A DNA stretch of 64,000 nucleotides from Sulfurovum zhangzhouensis (GCF_030347965.1 NZ_JAQIBD010000001.1:558001-622000), one strand, 5' to 3'. Numbered from the stretch's first letter, positions 8,921 to 19,107 are shown. The notes: generated by a model from the sequence alone, not told the origin. Made by a program: numbers and translations.

Positions 8921-9397
8921 TTAACGCTCAATGGCAACTACGCCGCCACGCACCACCTCAATCGGATTATAACGCTCGGTTGCCTCAATAAAGTGTTTAA
9001 CACGGGATGGCTCATCTGCCACCATTGCGATCACCATTTCCGTTCCGACATTAACGATACCGCCATTATAAGCACTGCAAAGTGCCGAAATATCACTCAG
9101 GTTTTCTGCAATAGGGAACTTGACAAGTACCATCTCTTTTTCAACCATCTCTTCATGTTCGATCACTTTGTAAACAGGGATGAGTTTATGAAGCTGCTTG
9201 GTGATCTGTTCCATCACTCTTGAACTTCCCTGTGTTTCAATAGTGATATGTGACATTTCACTGTTCGGTATAGGAGCAACAGTTAATGATGAGATGTTAT
9301 ACCCACGTGCTGCAAAGAGTGAAGTTACACGCGCAAGTACCGAACTTTCGTTCATTACGATAACTGAGATTACACGTCTTTCATTATCTATACTCAT
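8921..9397 (-). CDS. ilvN: Acetolactate synthase, small regulatory subunit
   Basis: This 158-residue regulatory subunit of acetohydroxyacid synthase confers valine feedback on the IlvB catalytic subunit. An N-terminal ACT domain (about 6-80, with the VMNESSVLARVTSLFAARGYN region that binds valine) is followed by a C-terminal ACT-like domain. The ATG overlaps the ilvB stop by one base (TAATG), so the subunits are translationally coupled. Confidence 0.95.
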   Translation of the reverse strand: MSIDNERRVISVIVMNESSVLARVTSLFAARGYNISSLTVAPIPNSEMSHITIETQGSSRVMEQITKQLHKLIPVYKVIEHEEMVEKEMVLVKFPIAENLSDISALCSAYNGGIVNVGTEMVIAMVADEPSRVKHFIEATERYNPIEVVRGGVVAIER

Positions 9398-11121
9398 TAC
9401 TTCTCTCCTTTATCGTCTTCGCTCTTCTGTGGTAACATCATATTAAAGAGTGCACCACCTGCCGGTACCATTGGAAGTACGTTCTCAAAACGACTGATCG
9501 CAACGTTCATGAAACATACTTGATCTTTTTCAATCGCATCTTTCAGTGCAGCATCAAATTCTTCTTTAGTCGTAACATCATATCCGATACCGCCACATGC
9601 TTCAGCCAACATCTTAAAGTTCGGTTGAAAAGTAAGATCAGTTTCAGAGAAACGTTTCTCATAGAAGAAACTCTGCCACTGACGTACCATTCCAAGGAAC
9701 TGGTTGTTAAGGATAATATTGATAACCGGAGTCTTGTACTCAGCTGCAGTAACAAGCTCCTGCATATTCATCAAGATCGATCCGTCTCCTGTAATGTTAA
9801 TTACAGTCTTTTCAGGTACTGCTACTTTTGCACCGATCGCTGCAGGGAAACCAAATCCCATCGTTCCAAGACCACCGGAGTTGATCCATTGACGCGGTCT
9901 GTCAAACGGGTAGTGCTGTGCAGCCCACATTTGGTGCTGACCAACATCTGAAGTGATGATCGCCTGTTCACCAACCAGTTCGCCGATACGCTCTATAACC
10001 CACTGAGGTTTGATCTCTGTATCACTGTCCACAAAAGATTGAGGGTGAAGCTCATCATAACGTTTAAGTATCTCTCTCCACGCCTGGTAACGGTCTGTAT
10101 TAACATCTTCAAGTAACGGGATAAGATCCTCTAAAACCTGTTTAACATCTCCAACGATAGGGTAATCAACATCTACCAATTTTGCAATATTTGCCGGGTC
10201 GATATCAACATGAATAACATCTGCGTATTTTGCAAACTCTGAGAGTTTACCCGTAACTCTGTCATCAAATCTTGCACCCAAAGAGATAACCAGGTCAGTC
10301 TCACTCATCGCCATATTGGATGAATAGTTTCCATGCATTCCAAGCATTCCAAGAAGTAACGGATTACCCGCACCCATTACACCTCTTGCCATCAATGTTT
10401 CAACAACAGGGATCTGAGTCTTCTCAGCCAATTCTCTTACAAGGATATAAGCATCAGAAAGAACCGCCCCTCCACCGACATAAAGCAAAGGTTTTTTCGA
10501 CTTCTTGATCGCTTCAGCAGCCTTTTCGATCTGGCGTTTGTTCCCTTTATACGTAGGCTTATATGTAGGAATATTTACCTCTGTAGGATAGACAAATTCA
10601 CCGATATCTACTGTAATATCTTTTGGAACATCTACCAGTACCGGTCCCGGTCTTCCGCTTCTAGCCAGGTAAAATGCCTCTTTGATAATACGAGGGAGCT
10701 CTTCAAGATTACGTACTAAGAAATTGTGCTTTGTACAAGGTCTTGATATACCTACCGCATCAATCTCCTGAAATCCATCCGTACCGATCAGAGAGAGTGG
10801 CACTTGTCCTGAGATAACGACCATTGGGATAGAATCCATATATGCTGTAGCCAATCCTGTCACTGCATTAGTAAATCCCGGTCCGCTGGTTACCATTGCA
10901 ACACCAACCTCACCTGTTGCTCTGGCATACCCATCAGCCGCATGTACGGCTGCTTGCTCGTGACGGGTCAAAATATGTTCAAACCCGTTTTGCTTATATA
11001 TCTCATCATACACGTGCATGATCGCACCGCCGGGGTAACCAAAAACGGTCTTTACACCCTCAGCGATGATCGCCTCACACACCATCTGTGCACCACTCAT
11101 CTGCATGATCACACGCTCCAT
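9397..11121 (-). CDS. ilvB: Acetolactate synthase, large catalytic subunit
   Basis: This catalytic subunit (574 aa) makes 2-acetolactate or 2-aceto-2-hydroxybutyrate in branched-chain amino acid synthesis, using thiamine diphosphate, FAD and Mg. It has the ThDP-activating Glu (E55, in the RHEQAAVHAADGYAR segment), a central FAD-binding region, and the ThDP/Mg motif GDGS at 445-448 with Asn ligands near 472. The start at 11121 has an AGAGG sequence about 12 bases upstream; an internal ATG seven residues later is also possible. It is followed directly by ilvN. Confidence 0.96.
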   Translation of the reverse strand: MERVIMQMSGAQMVCEAIIAEGVKTVFGYPGGAIMHVYDEIYKQNGFEHILTRHEQAAVHAADGYARATGEVGVAMVTSGPGFTNAVTGLATAYMDSIPMVVISGQVPLSLIGTDGFQEIDAVGISRPCTKHNFLVRNLEELPRIIKEAFYLARSGRPGPVLVDVPKDITVDIGEFVYPTEVNIPTYKPTYKGNKRQIEKAAEAIKKSKKPLLYVGGGAVLSDAYILVRELAEKTQIPVVETLMARGVMGAGNPLLLGMLGMHGNYSSNMAMSETDLVISLGARFDDRVTGKLSEFAKYADVIHVDIDPANIAKLVDVDYPIVGDVKQVLEDLIPLLEDVNTDRYQAWREILKRYDELHPQSFVDSDTEIKPQWVIERIGELVGEQAIITSDVGQHQMWAAQHYPFDRPRQWINSGGLGTMGFGFPAAIGAKVAVPEKTVINITGDGSILMNMQELVTAAEYKTPVINIILNNQFLGMVRQWQSFFYEKRFSETDLTFQPNFKMLAEACGGIGYDVTTKEEFDAALKDAIEKDQVCFMNVAISRFENVLPMVPAGGALFNMMLPQKSEDDKGEK

Positions 11122-11202
11122 ATTGTTAATTTTCCTCTGATTATATCAAAAAAGAGGTTTAAGGAAGATAGTTATACCAAATTAGGATAAAGATTGTCTG
11201 AA

Positions 11203-12105
11203 TTAAAAATCTTTACACCCTTCTAACGCTACACCTTCACGTAATCCATCATCTACTACGATACACTTGTCACATTCCAGGATTTTAAAGAGATGCTTAA
11301 AGATCAAGATACCTGCAGCTATAAGGTCAGAGCGACCTGTTCCGCATGTCTCTTCACGCTTCTCCAAAGGCATAGCCAAAAGTTTTTCCAGATAAAAATC
11401 AAGTTCACCTGCAGTGAGTGTCGTACCGTTGATCTTGCTTGCATCATAAGTAGCATAGTTCTGTCCCAGTTTCATTGCTGCAACACTGGTAGGTGTACCT
11501 GCAGTTGCAACCAAAGAGCTGATATGCCCTTTAGTTGCAAATACTTCTGCGCAGAACTTTTCTATACCGAACATAGCATCAGGCAGTTCTTTTTGGATAT
11601 TCTCAAGTGTTTCATAGGTCTGTGCTACAGTCACGATACCGATAGGAAAACTTCGAGCTATCACCTCATCCTCATAATGAAAAATAAGCTCTGTAGAACC
11701 TCCACCTATGTCAACTACCACGAAGTTCCGTGAAGCATAATGCAACTGTGAAAGTCTATGCTTCACCGCAAGAAGGGTAAGTCGTGCTTCTTCATCACCA
11801 CTAATAATCTCAAACTCAACACCTGTCTCTTTTTTGATCTTTTCAAGTACTGCTTGGGCATTCTTGGCTTTACGTATCGCTTCAGTAGTAACTGCTTTAA
11901 GCGGATGTTTCTCAAAGTCGATCTTCGTTTTAGCTTCCATTAGTCCAGCAATTATTCTCTCAACAGCAGCATCACTCACTATACCGGTAGCTGCCAATCC
12001 ATCAGCAGTTTTAACGATCTTTTCATACTCAGCTATATACTGTGATATCTCACAGTCAAGCTGTATCACTCTTAATGTATTCGAGCCTAAATCTATAGCG
12101 ATCAA
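11203..12105 (-). CDS. ppx: Ppx/GppA family exopolyphosphatase
   Basis: This 300-residue ASKHA-fold phosphatase hydrolyses terminal phosphate from polyphosphate and/or pppGpp. The phosphate-1 loop DLGSNTLR lies at 5-12, the catalytic Glu in SGDEEAR (E105) and the second glycine loop VVDIGGGSTEL at 130-140. It is shorter than E. coli Ppx (about 510 aa) because it lacks the C-terminal domains, as in the short epsilonproteobacterial form. The start codon is TTG with GGA seven bases upstream; the nearby ATG is followed immediately by a stop. Confidence 0.9.
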   Translation of the reverse strand: MIAIDLGSNTLRVIQLDCEISQYIAEYEKIVKTADGLAATGIVSDAAVERIIAGLMEAKTKIDFEKHPLKAVTTEAIRKAKNAQAVLEKIKKETGVEFEIISGDEEARLTLLAVKHRLSQLHYASRNFVVVDIGGGSTELIFHYEDEVIARSFPIGIVTVAQTYETLENIQKELPDAMFGIEKFCAEVFATKGHISSLVATAGTPTSVAAMKLGQNYATYDASKINGTTLTAGELDFYLEKLLAMPLEKREETCGTGRSDLIAAGILIFKHLFKILECDKCIVVDDGLREGVALEGCKDF

Positions 12106-12147
12106 AACATTCCTTTTAAAAAATAGTGTGATTCATATCCTACTTTT

Positions 12148-13359
12148 TTAATACTCTTCTTTAAAGCTGAATCCGCCCTCTCTAAGTACATCACGTATCT
12201 GTTCCTGGTGCTCTATACCTTTTGTCTCAAGATGTACAGAAACAGTCGCATCGCCAAATTCAAGGTCAATAGAGGTTCTGTCATAGCCAATCTGGACAAT
12301 ATTCGCACCGACTTTAGTCAAAAGCTCGGTAAAGTGCATCAATGAACCCGGTTTATCGACCATCAATACAGAAAGTTTCATTTTTCTACTGCTCTTCACC
12401 AGACCTTTTTCGATAATGAGAGAAAGCATTGTAACATCGATATTCCCTCCACTGAGCACCACTCCTACTTTAGCATTTTGAGGCAGTTTCAGTTTGCCAT
12501 GCATCAATGCAGCCACACCCACTGCTCCTGCACCTTCTACCAGTACTTTCTGCTTTTCCAGCAAGAAAAGAATTGCTGCAGCGATCTCATCCTCACATAC
12601 CGTTTCAAACACATCCACATACTTCAAAATATATTCCAACGTTACAGGAGAAGTATCACGCACTGCAATTCCATCTGCAATTGTCCGTACACTGGTTGTA
12701 TCGATCGGTGTTTGTGCATCATAGGATTTTTTCATCGCAGGTGCACCCTCCGCAGAGACACCGATGATCTTGATATCAGGGTTGAGTGCTTTGGCAGCGA
12801 CAGCAATACCGCTAATCAGTCCACCGCCACCTACTGGCACGACGATAGCATCAAGGTCTTTCACATCTTCAAACATCTCCAGTGTGATCGTACCTTGACC
12901 TGCCATTACTTCCTCATCAGCAAAAGGATGTACAAAACTTAGGCCTTTTTCTTCGGCATATTCAGTCGCATGCGCATAGGCCTCATCATAATTCGCACCA
13001 TGTAAAATGACAGTAGCACCAAACTCTTTAACACCCAGTATTTTGGTTAATGGTGTAGATTCAGGCATTACTATCGTTGCAGCAATTCCAAAATGGTGAG
13101 CCGTATAAGCAACACCCTGCGCATGATTCCCTGCACTGGCAGCCACCACACCTGTGATATCTCCGGATTCCATCAAAGATGCGATCTTGTTAAATGCTCC
13201 TCTGAGTTTAAAAGCTCCGGTACGTTGGAGATTCTCTTTTTTAAGGTGTACTTCATAACCGCTTTTTTGGCTAAGTATGGGCGCATGACTAAAAGGTGTA
13301 CGATGCACTACACCAGATACTCTTTCATACGCTTTTTCTATCTCTTTTAAGTCTAACAT
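12148..13359 (-). CDS. ilvA: Threonine ammonia-lyase (dehydratase) with ACT domain
   Basis: This PLP enzyme (403 aa) deaminates threonine to 2-oxobutyrate, the first step to isoleucine. The PLP lysine is K51 in GAFKLRGAFNK; the phosphate-binding loop GGGGL is at 177-181. A C-terminal single ACT-like domain (about 328-403) makes this the short IlvA/TdcB form. It starts with ATG preceded by TTAGGAAAG and is divergent from the CoA-binding protein gene. It supplies the branched-chain pathway together with the nearby ilvBN. Confidence 0.93.
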   Translation of the reverse strand: MLDLKEIEKAYERVSGVVHRTPFSHAPILSQKSGYEVHLKKENLQRTGAFKLRGAFNKIASLMESGDITGVVAASAGNHAQGVAYTAHHFGIAATIVMPESTPLTKILGVKEFGATVILHGANYDEAYAHATEYAEEKGLSFVHPFADEEVMAGQGTITLEMFEDVKDLDAIVVPVGGGGLISGIAVAAKALNPDIKIIGVSAEGAPAMKKSYDAQTPIDTTSVRTIADGIAVRDTSPVTLEYILKYVDVFETVCEDEIAAAILFLLEKQKVLVEGAGAVGVAALMHGKLKLPQNAKVGVVLSGGNIDVTMLSLIIEKGLVKSSRKMKLSVLMVDKPGSLMHFTELLTKVGANIVQIGYDRTSIDLEFGDATVSVHLETKGIEHQEQIRDVLREGGFSFKEEY

Positions 13360-13410
13360 TAACTTTCCTAAGTAATAATGGGAAAATTATATCAAAATTA
13401 AGGAATGATT

Positions 13411-13857
13411 ATGGAGTGTGAGTTTCCAACAGTCAATAGTAATAGAGAAGAGATGAAAGAAATTTTTGAAAATACAAAGACGATTGCTATCCTTGGACTC
13501 TCTCCTGATGCAAGCAAAGCAAGCAATATGGTAGCCAGATATCTTCAAAATGCCGGATATAAGATCGTACCTGTATATCCCAAAGAAGACGAAATCTTAG
13601 GCGAAAAAGTTTACCGTTCACTTGCCGAAATCCCTTTTGAGATCGATATGGTTGACATCTTCAGAAAACCTGATGCATTTGAAGCGATTGCAGATGCCTG
13701 TATCAAACGCGGTGATGTAAAGGTCTTTTGGGGACAACTCGGACTTGTTAACAATGCTGCTGCCCAAAAAGCAAAAGATGCAGGAATGAAAGTAGTACAA
13801 AACTACTGTACCAAAATAGAGCATATGATGTTAACAATAGATGAAATAGCTTATTAA
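13411..13857 (+). CDS. CoA-binding (Rossmann) domain protein
   Basis: This 148-residue protein consists of one CoA-binding Rossmann domain of the YccU type: KTIAILGLSPDASKASNMVARYLQ, then VPVYP, a YRSL.EIP segment and a conserved FWGQLG segment. Such stand-alone domains are thought to bind CoA or a nucleotide, but their role is undefined. The AGGA at 13401-13404 is six bases from the ATG at 13411; the ATG at 13405 abuts that Shine-Dalgarno, so 13411 is chosen. Confidence 0.85.
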   Translation: MECEFPTVNSNREEMKEIFENTKTIAILGLSPDASKASNMVARYLQNAGYKIVPVYPKEDEILGEKVYRSLAEIPFEIDMVDIFRKPDAFEAIADACIKRGDVKVFWGQLGLVNNAAAQKAKDAGMKVVQNYCTKIEHMMLTIDEIAY

Positions 13858-13939
13858 CCATCTAAATGACGACAATATTCTCCAAAGGATGGTGGGATAC
13901 AGATATTTTCAACCCTTTATCTCACCTTAAATATTTCCC

Positions 13940-15055
13940 CTACTTTTTCTTCAGGAACACGCCGCTTTCTACATGATCGGTGTGTGGGAACTGATCATAG
14001 ATCGCCGCTTCGAGGACTTCATGTGTTTGAGTCAGTGTCTCTAGATCACGTGCAAGTGTCTCAGGATTACATGAAATATAGATAATATGCTCAATATCAC
14101 TGATGAGCTGAATAGTCCCCTCATCCAATCCTGCTCTTGGCGGATCAACCAGTACCGTACTAAAATCATAGCTCCCAAGATCTATATCCCTGAGTCTGTT
14201 AAACTCTCTTTTGCCCTGAAGCGCCTCAGTCATCTCTTCAGAAGCCAATCTGGCAAAAGTGATATTTTCTACATTGTTTAGTTCGCAATTTCGAAGAGCA
14301 GCTTGAATAGAACGCTTGGATATCTCCGTAGCCAGTACTCTCTCAAAATAGTGTGAAAGGGGTAAGGTAAAATTCCCGAGTCCGCAGTAGCTCTCCAGGA
14401 AATCCCCGTATCCAACCTTTTTGGCTTGTTTGATTGCCCATTCGATCATTTTCACATCCACCTGAGGGTTAGGCTGGGTGAATCCGCTCTCATACTGTAC
14501 ATACTTAAAAGGCTTGTCATCAATTGTAAGCTGCTCGGTTACAAACTCATCGCTTAGCACCACCTTCTGCTTACGGCTTCGACCCATGATCTTGGCATCC
14601 AGCTCCTTCTCCAAAGCTTTGGCTTCCTCTGTCCATGCTTCATCCAGTTTACGGTGATAGAGCATTGTGATCAGACACTCATCTGTCGTAGTTGCTAAGA
14701 ACTCTACCGCAAAAAGACGGTTTTTAAGTACACCTGAAGAAGCGTTGATCTTCTCCAGCAACTTCCACATGCGCTTTTGGATAGGTTCAATGACTTTAGG
14801 ACACTCCCCTATCGTCACTGCACCGTTCTTCTCGATATTTCCCATTGCATAATCACATCTCTCACCCTCATGCCATATACGGAACTCCGCTCTGGCACGG
14901 TAAGCTGAATCAGGAGAATCAAAAACCTCCAGTGCATTACTGTAAAAAGGTGCCAAAAGTTGCGAGACCTTCCCTTTTTTATATTCCAACTGTTGTGTAT
15001 AACTTTTATCATAAAGCCCACAAGAGCCGCACTCTCCAAAATGTTTACATGTCAC
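13940..15055 (-). CDS. trmA: tRNA (uracil-5-)-methyltransferase TrmA
   Basis: TrmA (371 aa) makes m5U54 in the tRNA T loop using SAM. The SAM motif YCGLGNFTL is at 223-231, the DPPRAGLD loop at 304-311 and the catalytic cysteine is C329 in ISCNPETL. An N-terminal extension with CxxCG-like cysteines (C3, C9, C12) is unlike the E. coli enzyme but fits related bacterial forms. The start codon is GTG. It is divergent from glmU. Confidence 0.92.
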   Translation of the reverse strand: MTCKHFGECGSCGLYDKSYTQQLEYKKGKVSQLLAPFYSNALEVFDSPDSAYRARAEFRIWHEGERCDYAMGNIEKNGAVTIGECPKVIEPIQKRMWKLLEKINASSGVLKNRLFAVEFLATTTDECLITMLYHRKLDEAWTEEAKALEKELDAKIMGRSRKQKVVLSDEFVTEQLTIDDKPFKYVQYESGFTQPNPQVDVKMIEWAIKQAKKVGYGDFLESYCGLGNFTLPLSHYFERVLATEISKRSIQAALRNCELNNVENITFARLASEEMTEALQGKREFNRLRDIDLGSYDFSTVLVDPPRAGLDEGTIQLISDIEHIIYISCNPETLARDLETLTQTHEVLEAAIYDQFPHTDHVESGVFLKKK

Positions 15056-15132
15056 TTCGATGCCTTTAAATTAATTCGATATAATCACGATACTATAAAT
15101 TTTCATGTTATTCTATCAAAAAGGGGTACAAG

Positions 15133-16425
15133 ATGTCTATCAGTGTAGTCATACTAGCAGCCGGACAAGGTACTAGAATGAAATCTTTAACACCTAAAGT
15201 CCTTCACACAATTTCGGGAAAACCGATGCTCTTTCACGCGATTGATGCTGCCCAAGAGATATCCACGGATATTACTGTTGTACTCTACCATCAGGAAGAA
15301 CGCATACGTGAGGAGATAGAAGCAGCCTATGATGGCATTCAATTTCATATCCAGGATGTAGAACAGTTTCCTGGTACAGGCGGAGCCATGAAAGGTGTAA
15401 AGACCAGACATGAGCGTACATTGATCCTGAATGGTGATATGCCATTGATCACCAAATCCTCACTTGAAGCCTTGACGGCAGGTGATGCAGACATCAATAT
15501 GTCGGTTATAACACTTGAAAATCCCAGTGGTTATGGACGTGTGATCATTGAAGATGGCAATGTGCACGAGATCGTAGAACAAAAAGACTGTACGTCCAAA
15601 CAGCTTTTGGTAAAAAATGTGAATGCAGGAGTCTATGCGATCAATAGTGATCTTTTGGATCGATACATTCCGAAACTCAACAACAACAATGCGCAGGCAG
15701 AATACTATCTGACCGATATTATTAAAATGGCTGTCGAAGAAGAAAAGGTAGTTCACCCCATCTTTGTAGAAGAAGAGGAGTTCAAAGGAGTCAACTCCAA
15801 GCTTGACCTGGCACATGCCGAGGAGATCATGCAGACGCGTATCCGTAACCACTGGATGAGAGAAGGTGTGATCATGCGCCTGCCTCAAACGATCTTTATT
15901 GATGCACGTGCTACATTTGAAGGTGAATGTATCCTGGAGAACGGTGTATCCATCCTTGGGGCTTCAAAACTTAAAGAGGCGCACATCAAAGCAAACTCCG
16001 TGATCGAGGATTCAGTGATAGAAGAGTCATCGGTGGGACCTATGGGACGGGTAAGACCGAACTCTTTCCTCCAACATACACATATCGGCAACTTTGTGGA
16101 AGTAAAAAAATCTACACTTACAGGTGTAAAGGCCGGACATCTGGCATATCTTGGAGATGCAACGATCGACAGAGGAACCAATGTCGGTGCAGGAACGATC
16201 ACTTGTAACTATGACGGTAAAAACAAATATGAGACTAAGATCGGTAAAAATGTCTTTATCGGCTCGGACACTCAACTGATCGCACCTATAACAATCGAAG
16301 ATGATGTACTCATTGCTGCAGGAAGCACGATTACCAAAAACGTTGCCAAAGGTGAACTTGCCATGTCACGTACACCTATGAAGACGATTAAAAACTTCTT
16401 TTATAAATTCTTTGGAGAAAAATAA
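15133..16425 (+). CDS. glmU: Bifunctional GlmU (glucosamine-1-P acetyltransferase / uridylyltransferase)
   Basis: GlmU (430 aa) makes UDP-N-acetylglucosamine for peptidoglycan and lipid A. An N-terminal nucleotidyltransferase domain (about 1-220; LAAGQGTRMKS near 8-18, NGDMPL) is followed by a C-terminal left-handed beta helix (about 240-420) with the acetyltransferase residues in a YLGDA…GAGTITCNYDG region. It is preceded by AAGGGG at Shine-Dalgarno distance. It begins a tightly packed six-gene run; its TAA overlaps the coaBC ATG by one base. Confidence 0.96.
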   Translation: MSISVVILAAGQGTRMKSLTPKVLHTISGKPMLFHAIDAAQEISTDITVVLYHQEERIREEIEAAYDGIQFHIQDVEQFPGTGGAMKGVKTRHERTLILNGDMPLITKSSLEALTAGDADINMSVITLENPSGYGRVIIEDGNVHEIVEQKDCTSKQLLVKNVNAGVYAINSDLLDRYIPKLNNNNAQAEYYLTDIIKMAVEEEKVVHPIFVEEEEFKGVNSKLDLAHAEEIMQTRIRNHWMREGVIMRLPQTIFIDARATFEGECILENGVSILGASKLKEAHIKANSVIEDSVIEESSVGPMGRVRPNSFLQHTHIGNFVEVKKSTLTGVKAGHLAYLGDATIDRGTNVGAGTITCNYDGKNKYETKIGKNVFIGSDTQLIAPITIEDDVLIAAGSTITKNVAKGELAMSRTPMKTIKNFFYKFFGEK

Positions 16426-17693
16426 TGCAACTCAAACTCAAAGGCAAAACCGTTCTTCTTGGAGTTACAGGAAGTATCTCAGCGTATAAGTCATGTGATA
16501 TCGCAAGACTCTTCGTCAAAGCTGAAGCTGATGTACATGTGGTCATGACACCGGCAGCAGAACGTTTTGTCTCAGCACTTACCTTTGAAGCACTTACACG
16601 TAACCCGGTACTCACTGAGAACAGTGAAAGCTGGAGCAGTGAGCTCAACCATATCGAGATCGGGAAAAAGTGTGATGTGTTTGTGATCGCACCTGCAACA
16701 GCAAATACGATCAACAAACTAAGTAAAGGGATCGCAGATAATATCCTTACTCAAACAGCTTTGGCCTATAGCAAAGAGATCGTAGTAGCACCTGCAGCCA
16801 ATACGCAAATGCTCAAAAATCACTATACTACCGGTTCTATCAAAATGCTCAAACTCAATGACTATACGATAGTAGAACCGCAAGACAAACTCCTTGCCTG
16901 CGGTGATACCGGTAGTGGTGCTTTGGCAGAGCCCATTGAGATCTTCTATGCTGCAGCAAAAGCCCTGCTAAGAGAACCTTTCTGGGAAGACAGACGTGTT
17001 GTGGTCACCGGTGGCGGTACACGTGAGAAGATCGATGAAGTACGTTACATCAGTAACTTCTCTTCGGGTAAAATGGCACAAGCTGTTGCATTGTGTCTCT
17101 ATCTTAAAGGGGCTGATGTCTGTTATATCACCTCAACGGGGAATGAGGGATTGCCAAAGGATATCTATACGATCGATGTAGAGAGTACAGAGGAACTTCT
17201 TGACTATACACAAGATGCACTGCGTGTAGCAAAAAAAGGAAAAATGAGTAAAGCCAGTCTCAATACACCCGATGCCATAGAACTCATTCAAAAAAGACCG
17301 TATCTTTTCATGGTGGCAGCTGTCTCGGACTACACGCCGAAATTCCCTCAAAACGGTAAAATGAAAAAAACCATGCTGGGAGAAGAGTGGAGCATTGAAC
17401 TCAAACAGACTCCGGACATTCTCTCCTCACTTAATAAAGACGGAGTCACCGTAGTCGGCTTTAAAGCAGAGATGGATAGCCAAAACGGTCTCGCTAATGC
17501 AAAATCACTTTTGGAACAAAAAGATATTGATGCAGTCTGTTATAATCTGCTAAAGGATGCCAGCAGCTTTGGTACCTCTGATAATGAAATTACCTTTATC
17601 ACCAAAACAGGGACTGTGCCGTTAGGCAAAGCAGATAAACTGACACTTGCCCAAAACATCCTAAAGCATGCCAAAGGTCTGATTAATGAATGA
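16425..17693 (+). CDS. coaBC: Bifunctional CoaBC (phosphopantothenoylcysteine decarboxylase / synthetase)
   Basis: This enzyme (422 aa) joins 4'-phosphopantothenate to cysteine and decarboxylates the product in CoA synthesis. The N-terminal flavoprotein half (about 1-185) has LLGVTGSISAYKS, a PATANT motif and the PAANTQM active-site segment; the C-terminal CTP-dependent half (about 190-422) begins at VVTGGGTREKIDEVRYISN. The stop overlaps uppS by eight bases. Confidence 0.95.
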   Translation: MQLKLKGKTVLLGVTGSISAYKSCDIARLFVKAEADVHVVMTPAAERFVSALTFEALTRNPVLTENSESWSSELNHIEIGKKCDVFVIAPATANTINKLSKGIADNILTQTALAYSKEIVVAPAANTQMLKNHYTTGSIKMLKLNDYTIVEPQDKLLACGDTGSGALAEPIEIFYAAAKALLREPFWEDRRVVVTGGGTREKIDEVRYISNFSSGKMAQAVALCLYLKGADVCYITSTGNEGLPKDIYTIDVESTEELLDYTQDALRVAKKGKMSKASLNTPDAIELIQKRPYLFMVAAVSDYTPKFPQNGKMKKTMLGEEWSIELKQTPDILSSLNKDGVTVVGFKAEMDSQNGLANAKSLLEQKDIDAVCYNLLKDASSFGTSDNEITFITKTGTVPLGKADKLTLAQNILKHAKGLINE

Positions 17694-18372
17694 TCTTCCG
17701 CTCAAACATCTGGCCATCATCATGGATGGCAATGGAAGATGGGCTCAAGAACGTGGCCTTCAACGTGTCAAAGGACATGAAAAAGGGGCAGAGAACATTC
17801 GAGGGATCACCAACTATTGTGCAAAACATAAAACCATCGAAACTGCAACCTTTTATGCTTTCAGTACAGAAAACTGGAAACGTCCCAAAATGGAAGTTGA
17901 GTTTTTGATGAAACTGCTAGATAGATACCTCAAAAATGAGCTGGATACATACCAGCAATACGGTGTACGTTTTCAAGCCATCGGTAATATCTCGGAGTTC
18001 TCTACAGCACTTCAAAAACGTATTAAAAAAACTGAAGAACTTACTAAAAACAATACCAATCTGACGCAAATTCTAGCACTCAACTATGGTGGACGTGCCG
18101 AGATCACTGATACTGTAAATAGATTGATCCAAGCAGGGAAAACCGAAATTACCGAAGAGGATATCTCTTCAAATTTGCAAACGCCTTATAGCGATATAGA
18201 TTTTATGATCCGTACAAGCGGTGAAGAGAGAATTTCCAATTTTCTGCTCTGGCAAATGAGTTATGCAGAACTCTACTTTACCCCTACATTGTGGCCAGAT
18301 TTTACTGCTGAAGAGCTGGATACAATATTAAAAAAATATCAACAACGTACTAGACGTTTTGGAGGTGTCTAA
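17686..18372 (+). CDS. uppS: Undecaprenyl diphosphate synthase
   Basis: This cis-prenyltransferase (228 aa) makes the C55 lipid carrier for peptidoglycan and LPS. The catalytic Asp is D14 in IMDGNGRWA; the YAFSTENW motif, the NYGGRAEI motif and the C-terminal RTSGE.RISNF…AELYF motif are all present. It overlaps coaBC, and the prepilin peptidase ATG follows its stop with no gap. Confidence 0.95.
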   Translation: MNDLPLKHLAIIMDGNGRWAQERGLQRVKGHEKGAENIRGITNYCAKHKTIETATFYAFSTENWKRPKMEVEFLMKLLDRYLKNELDTYQQYGVRFQAIGNISEFSTALQKRIKKTEELTKNNTNLTQILALNYGGRAEITDTVNRLIQAGKTEITEEDISSNLQTPYSDIDFMIRTSGEERISNFLLWQMSYAELYFTPTLWPDFTAEELDTILKKYQQRTRRFGGV

Positions 18373-19107
18373 ATGGAATTGGCTATCACTGTTTTCGTAT
18401 TTATTTTCGGGATTCTAATAGGTTCATTTTTAAATGTAGTGATCTATCGTATCCCTAAAGGCGAAAGTATTGTCTTTCCTGCATCCAAATGTCAAAGTTG
18501 CGGAACACCGCTTAAGTGGTACCACAATATACCTATTTTCTCTTGGGTCGCGTTAGGCGGAAAATGTGCATTTTGTGATGAAAAAATATCTGCTCAGTAT
18601 CCTGTCGTAGAGCTATTGACCGGTGTTATTTTTCTTGCGCTCTATTTTAAACTCGGTCTTGTATGGTACCTTCCGTTTGTTGCAGCTTCCTTTGCTGCAC
18701 TATTTGCATTGGTCGTGATAGACTTTGAATATATGGCTGTACCTGATAATGTCAACTTTGCAGCACTTGTTTTTGCTTTGGTACAACCAAACTTTATAGA
18801 TGCAGCACTCTATGCAGCGATCGCAGCAGGTGGACTCTACCTTATAGGTCTTTTCTCTTCTTTTATTGCAAAACGTGAGGCTATGGGAGGTGCAGATGTG
18901 ATCGTTGCGGGAACCATGGGAGCTTTGCTCGGTTTCCCCGGATTTTTTATCGCTATATTTCTCTCAGCAATCTTAGCCATGGTCCCCGCAGTTATCTGGA
19001 GAGAACGGGGTGTACCTTTCGTACCTTTTTTAGCAATGGCTACACTGATTACCTATCTTTTTGATACACAGGCGGCTGACCTTTTGGAGCTGATTATCTA
19101 TGGTTAA
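18373..19107 (+). CDS. pilD: Prepilin peptidase (A24 family, type IV pilus / type II secretion)
   Basis: This inner-membrane aspartic protease (244 aa) cleaves and N-methylates prepilins. The N-terminal cytoplasmic domain has paired cysteines C40/C43 and C65/C68 (zinc), followed by several membrane segments. The catalytic aspartates are D117 (VVIDFE) and D175 in the GGAD motif. It is embedded in the glmU-coaBC-uppS run, overlapping the next gene by eight bases. No pilin genes lie in the window. The symbol is by family. Confidence 0.9.
   Translation: MELAITVFVFIFGILIGSFLNVVIYRIPKGESIVFPASKCQSCGTPLKWYHNIPIFSWVALGGKCAFCDEKISAQYPVVELLTGVIFLALYFKLGLVWYLPFVAASFAALFALVVIDFEYMAVPDNVNFAALVFALVQPNFIDAALYAAIAAGGLYLIGLFSSFIAKREAMGGADVIVAGTMGALLGFPGFFIAIFLSAILAMVPAVIWRERGVPFVPFLAMATLITYLFDTQAADLLELIIYG

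Noticed and set aside
13405-13410. Upstream ATG as start of the CoA-binding protein
   Set aside because: It directly abuts the AGGA; the ATG at 13411 has the correct spacing.
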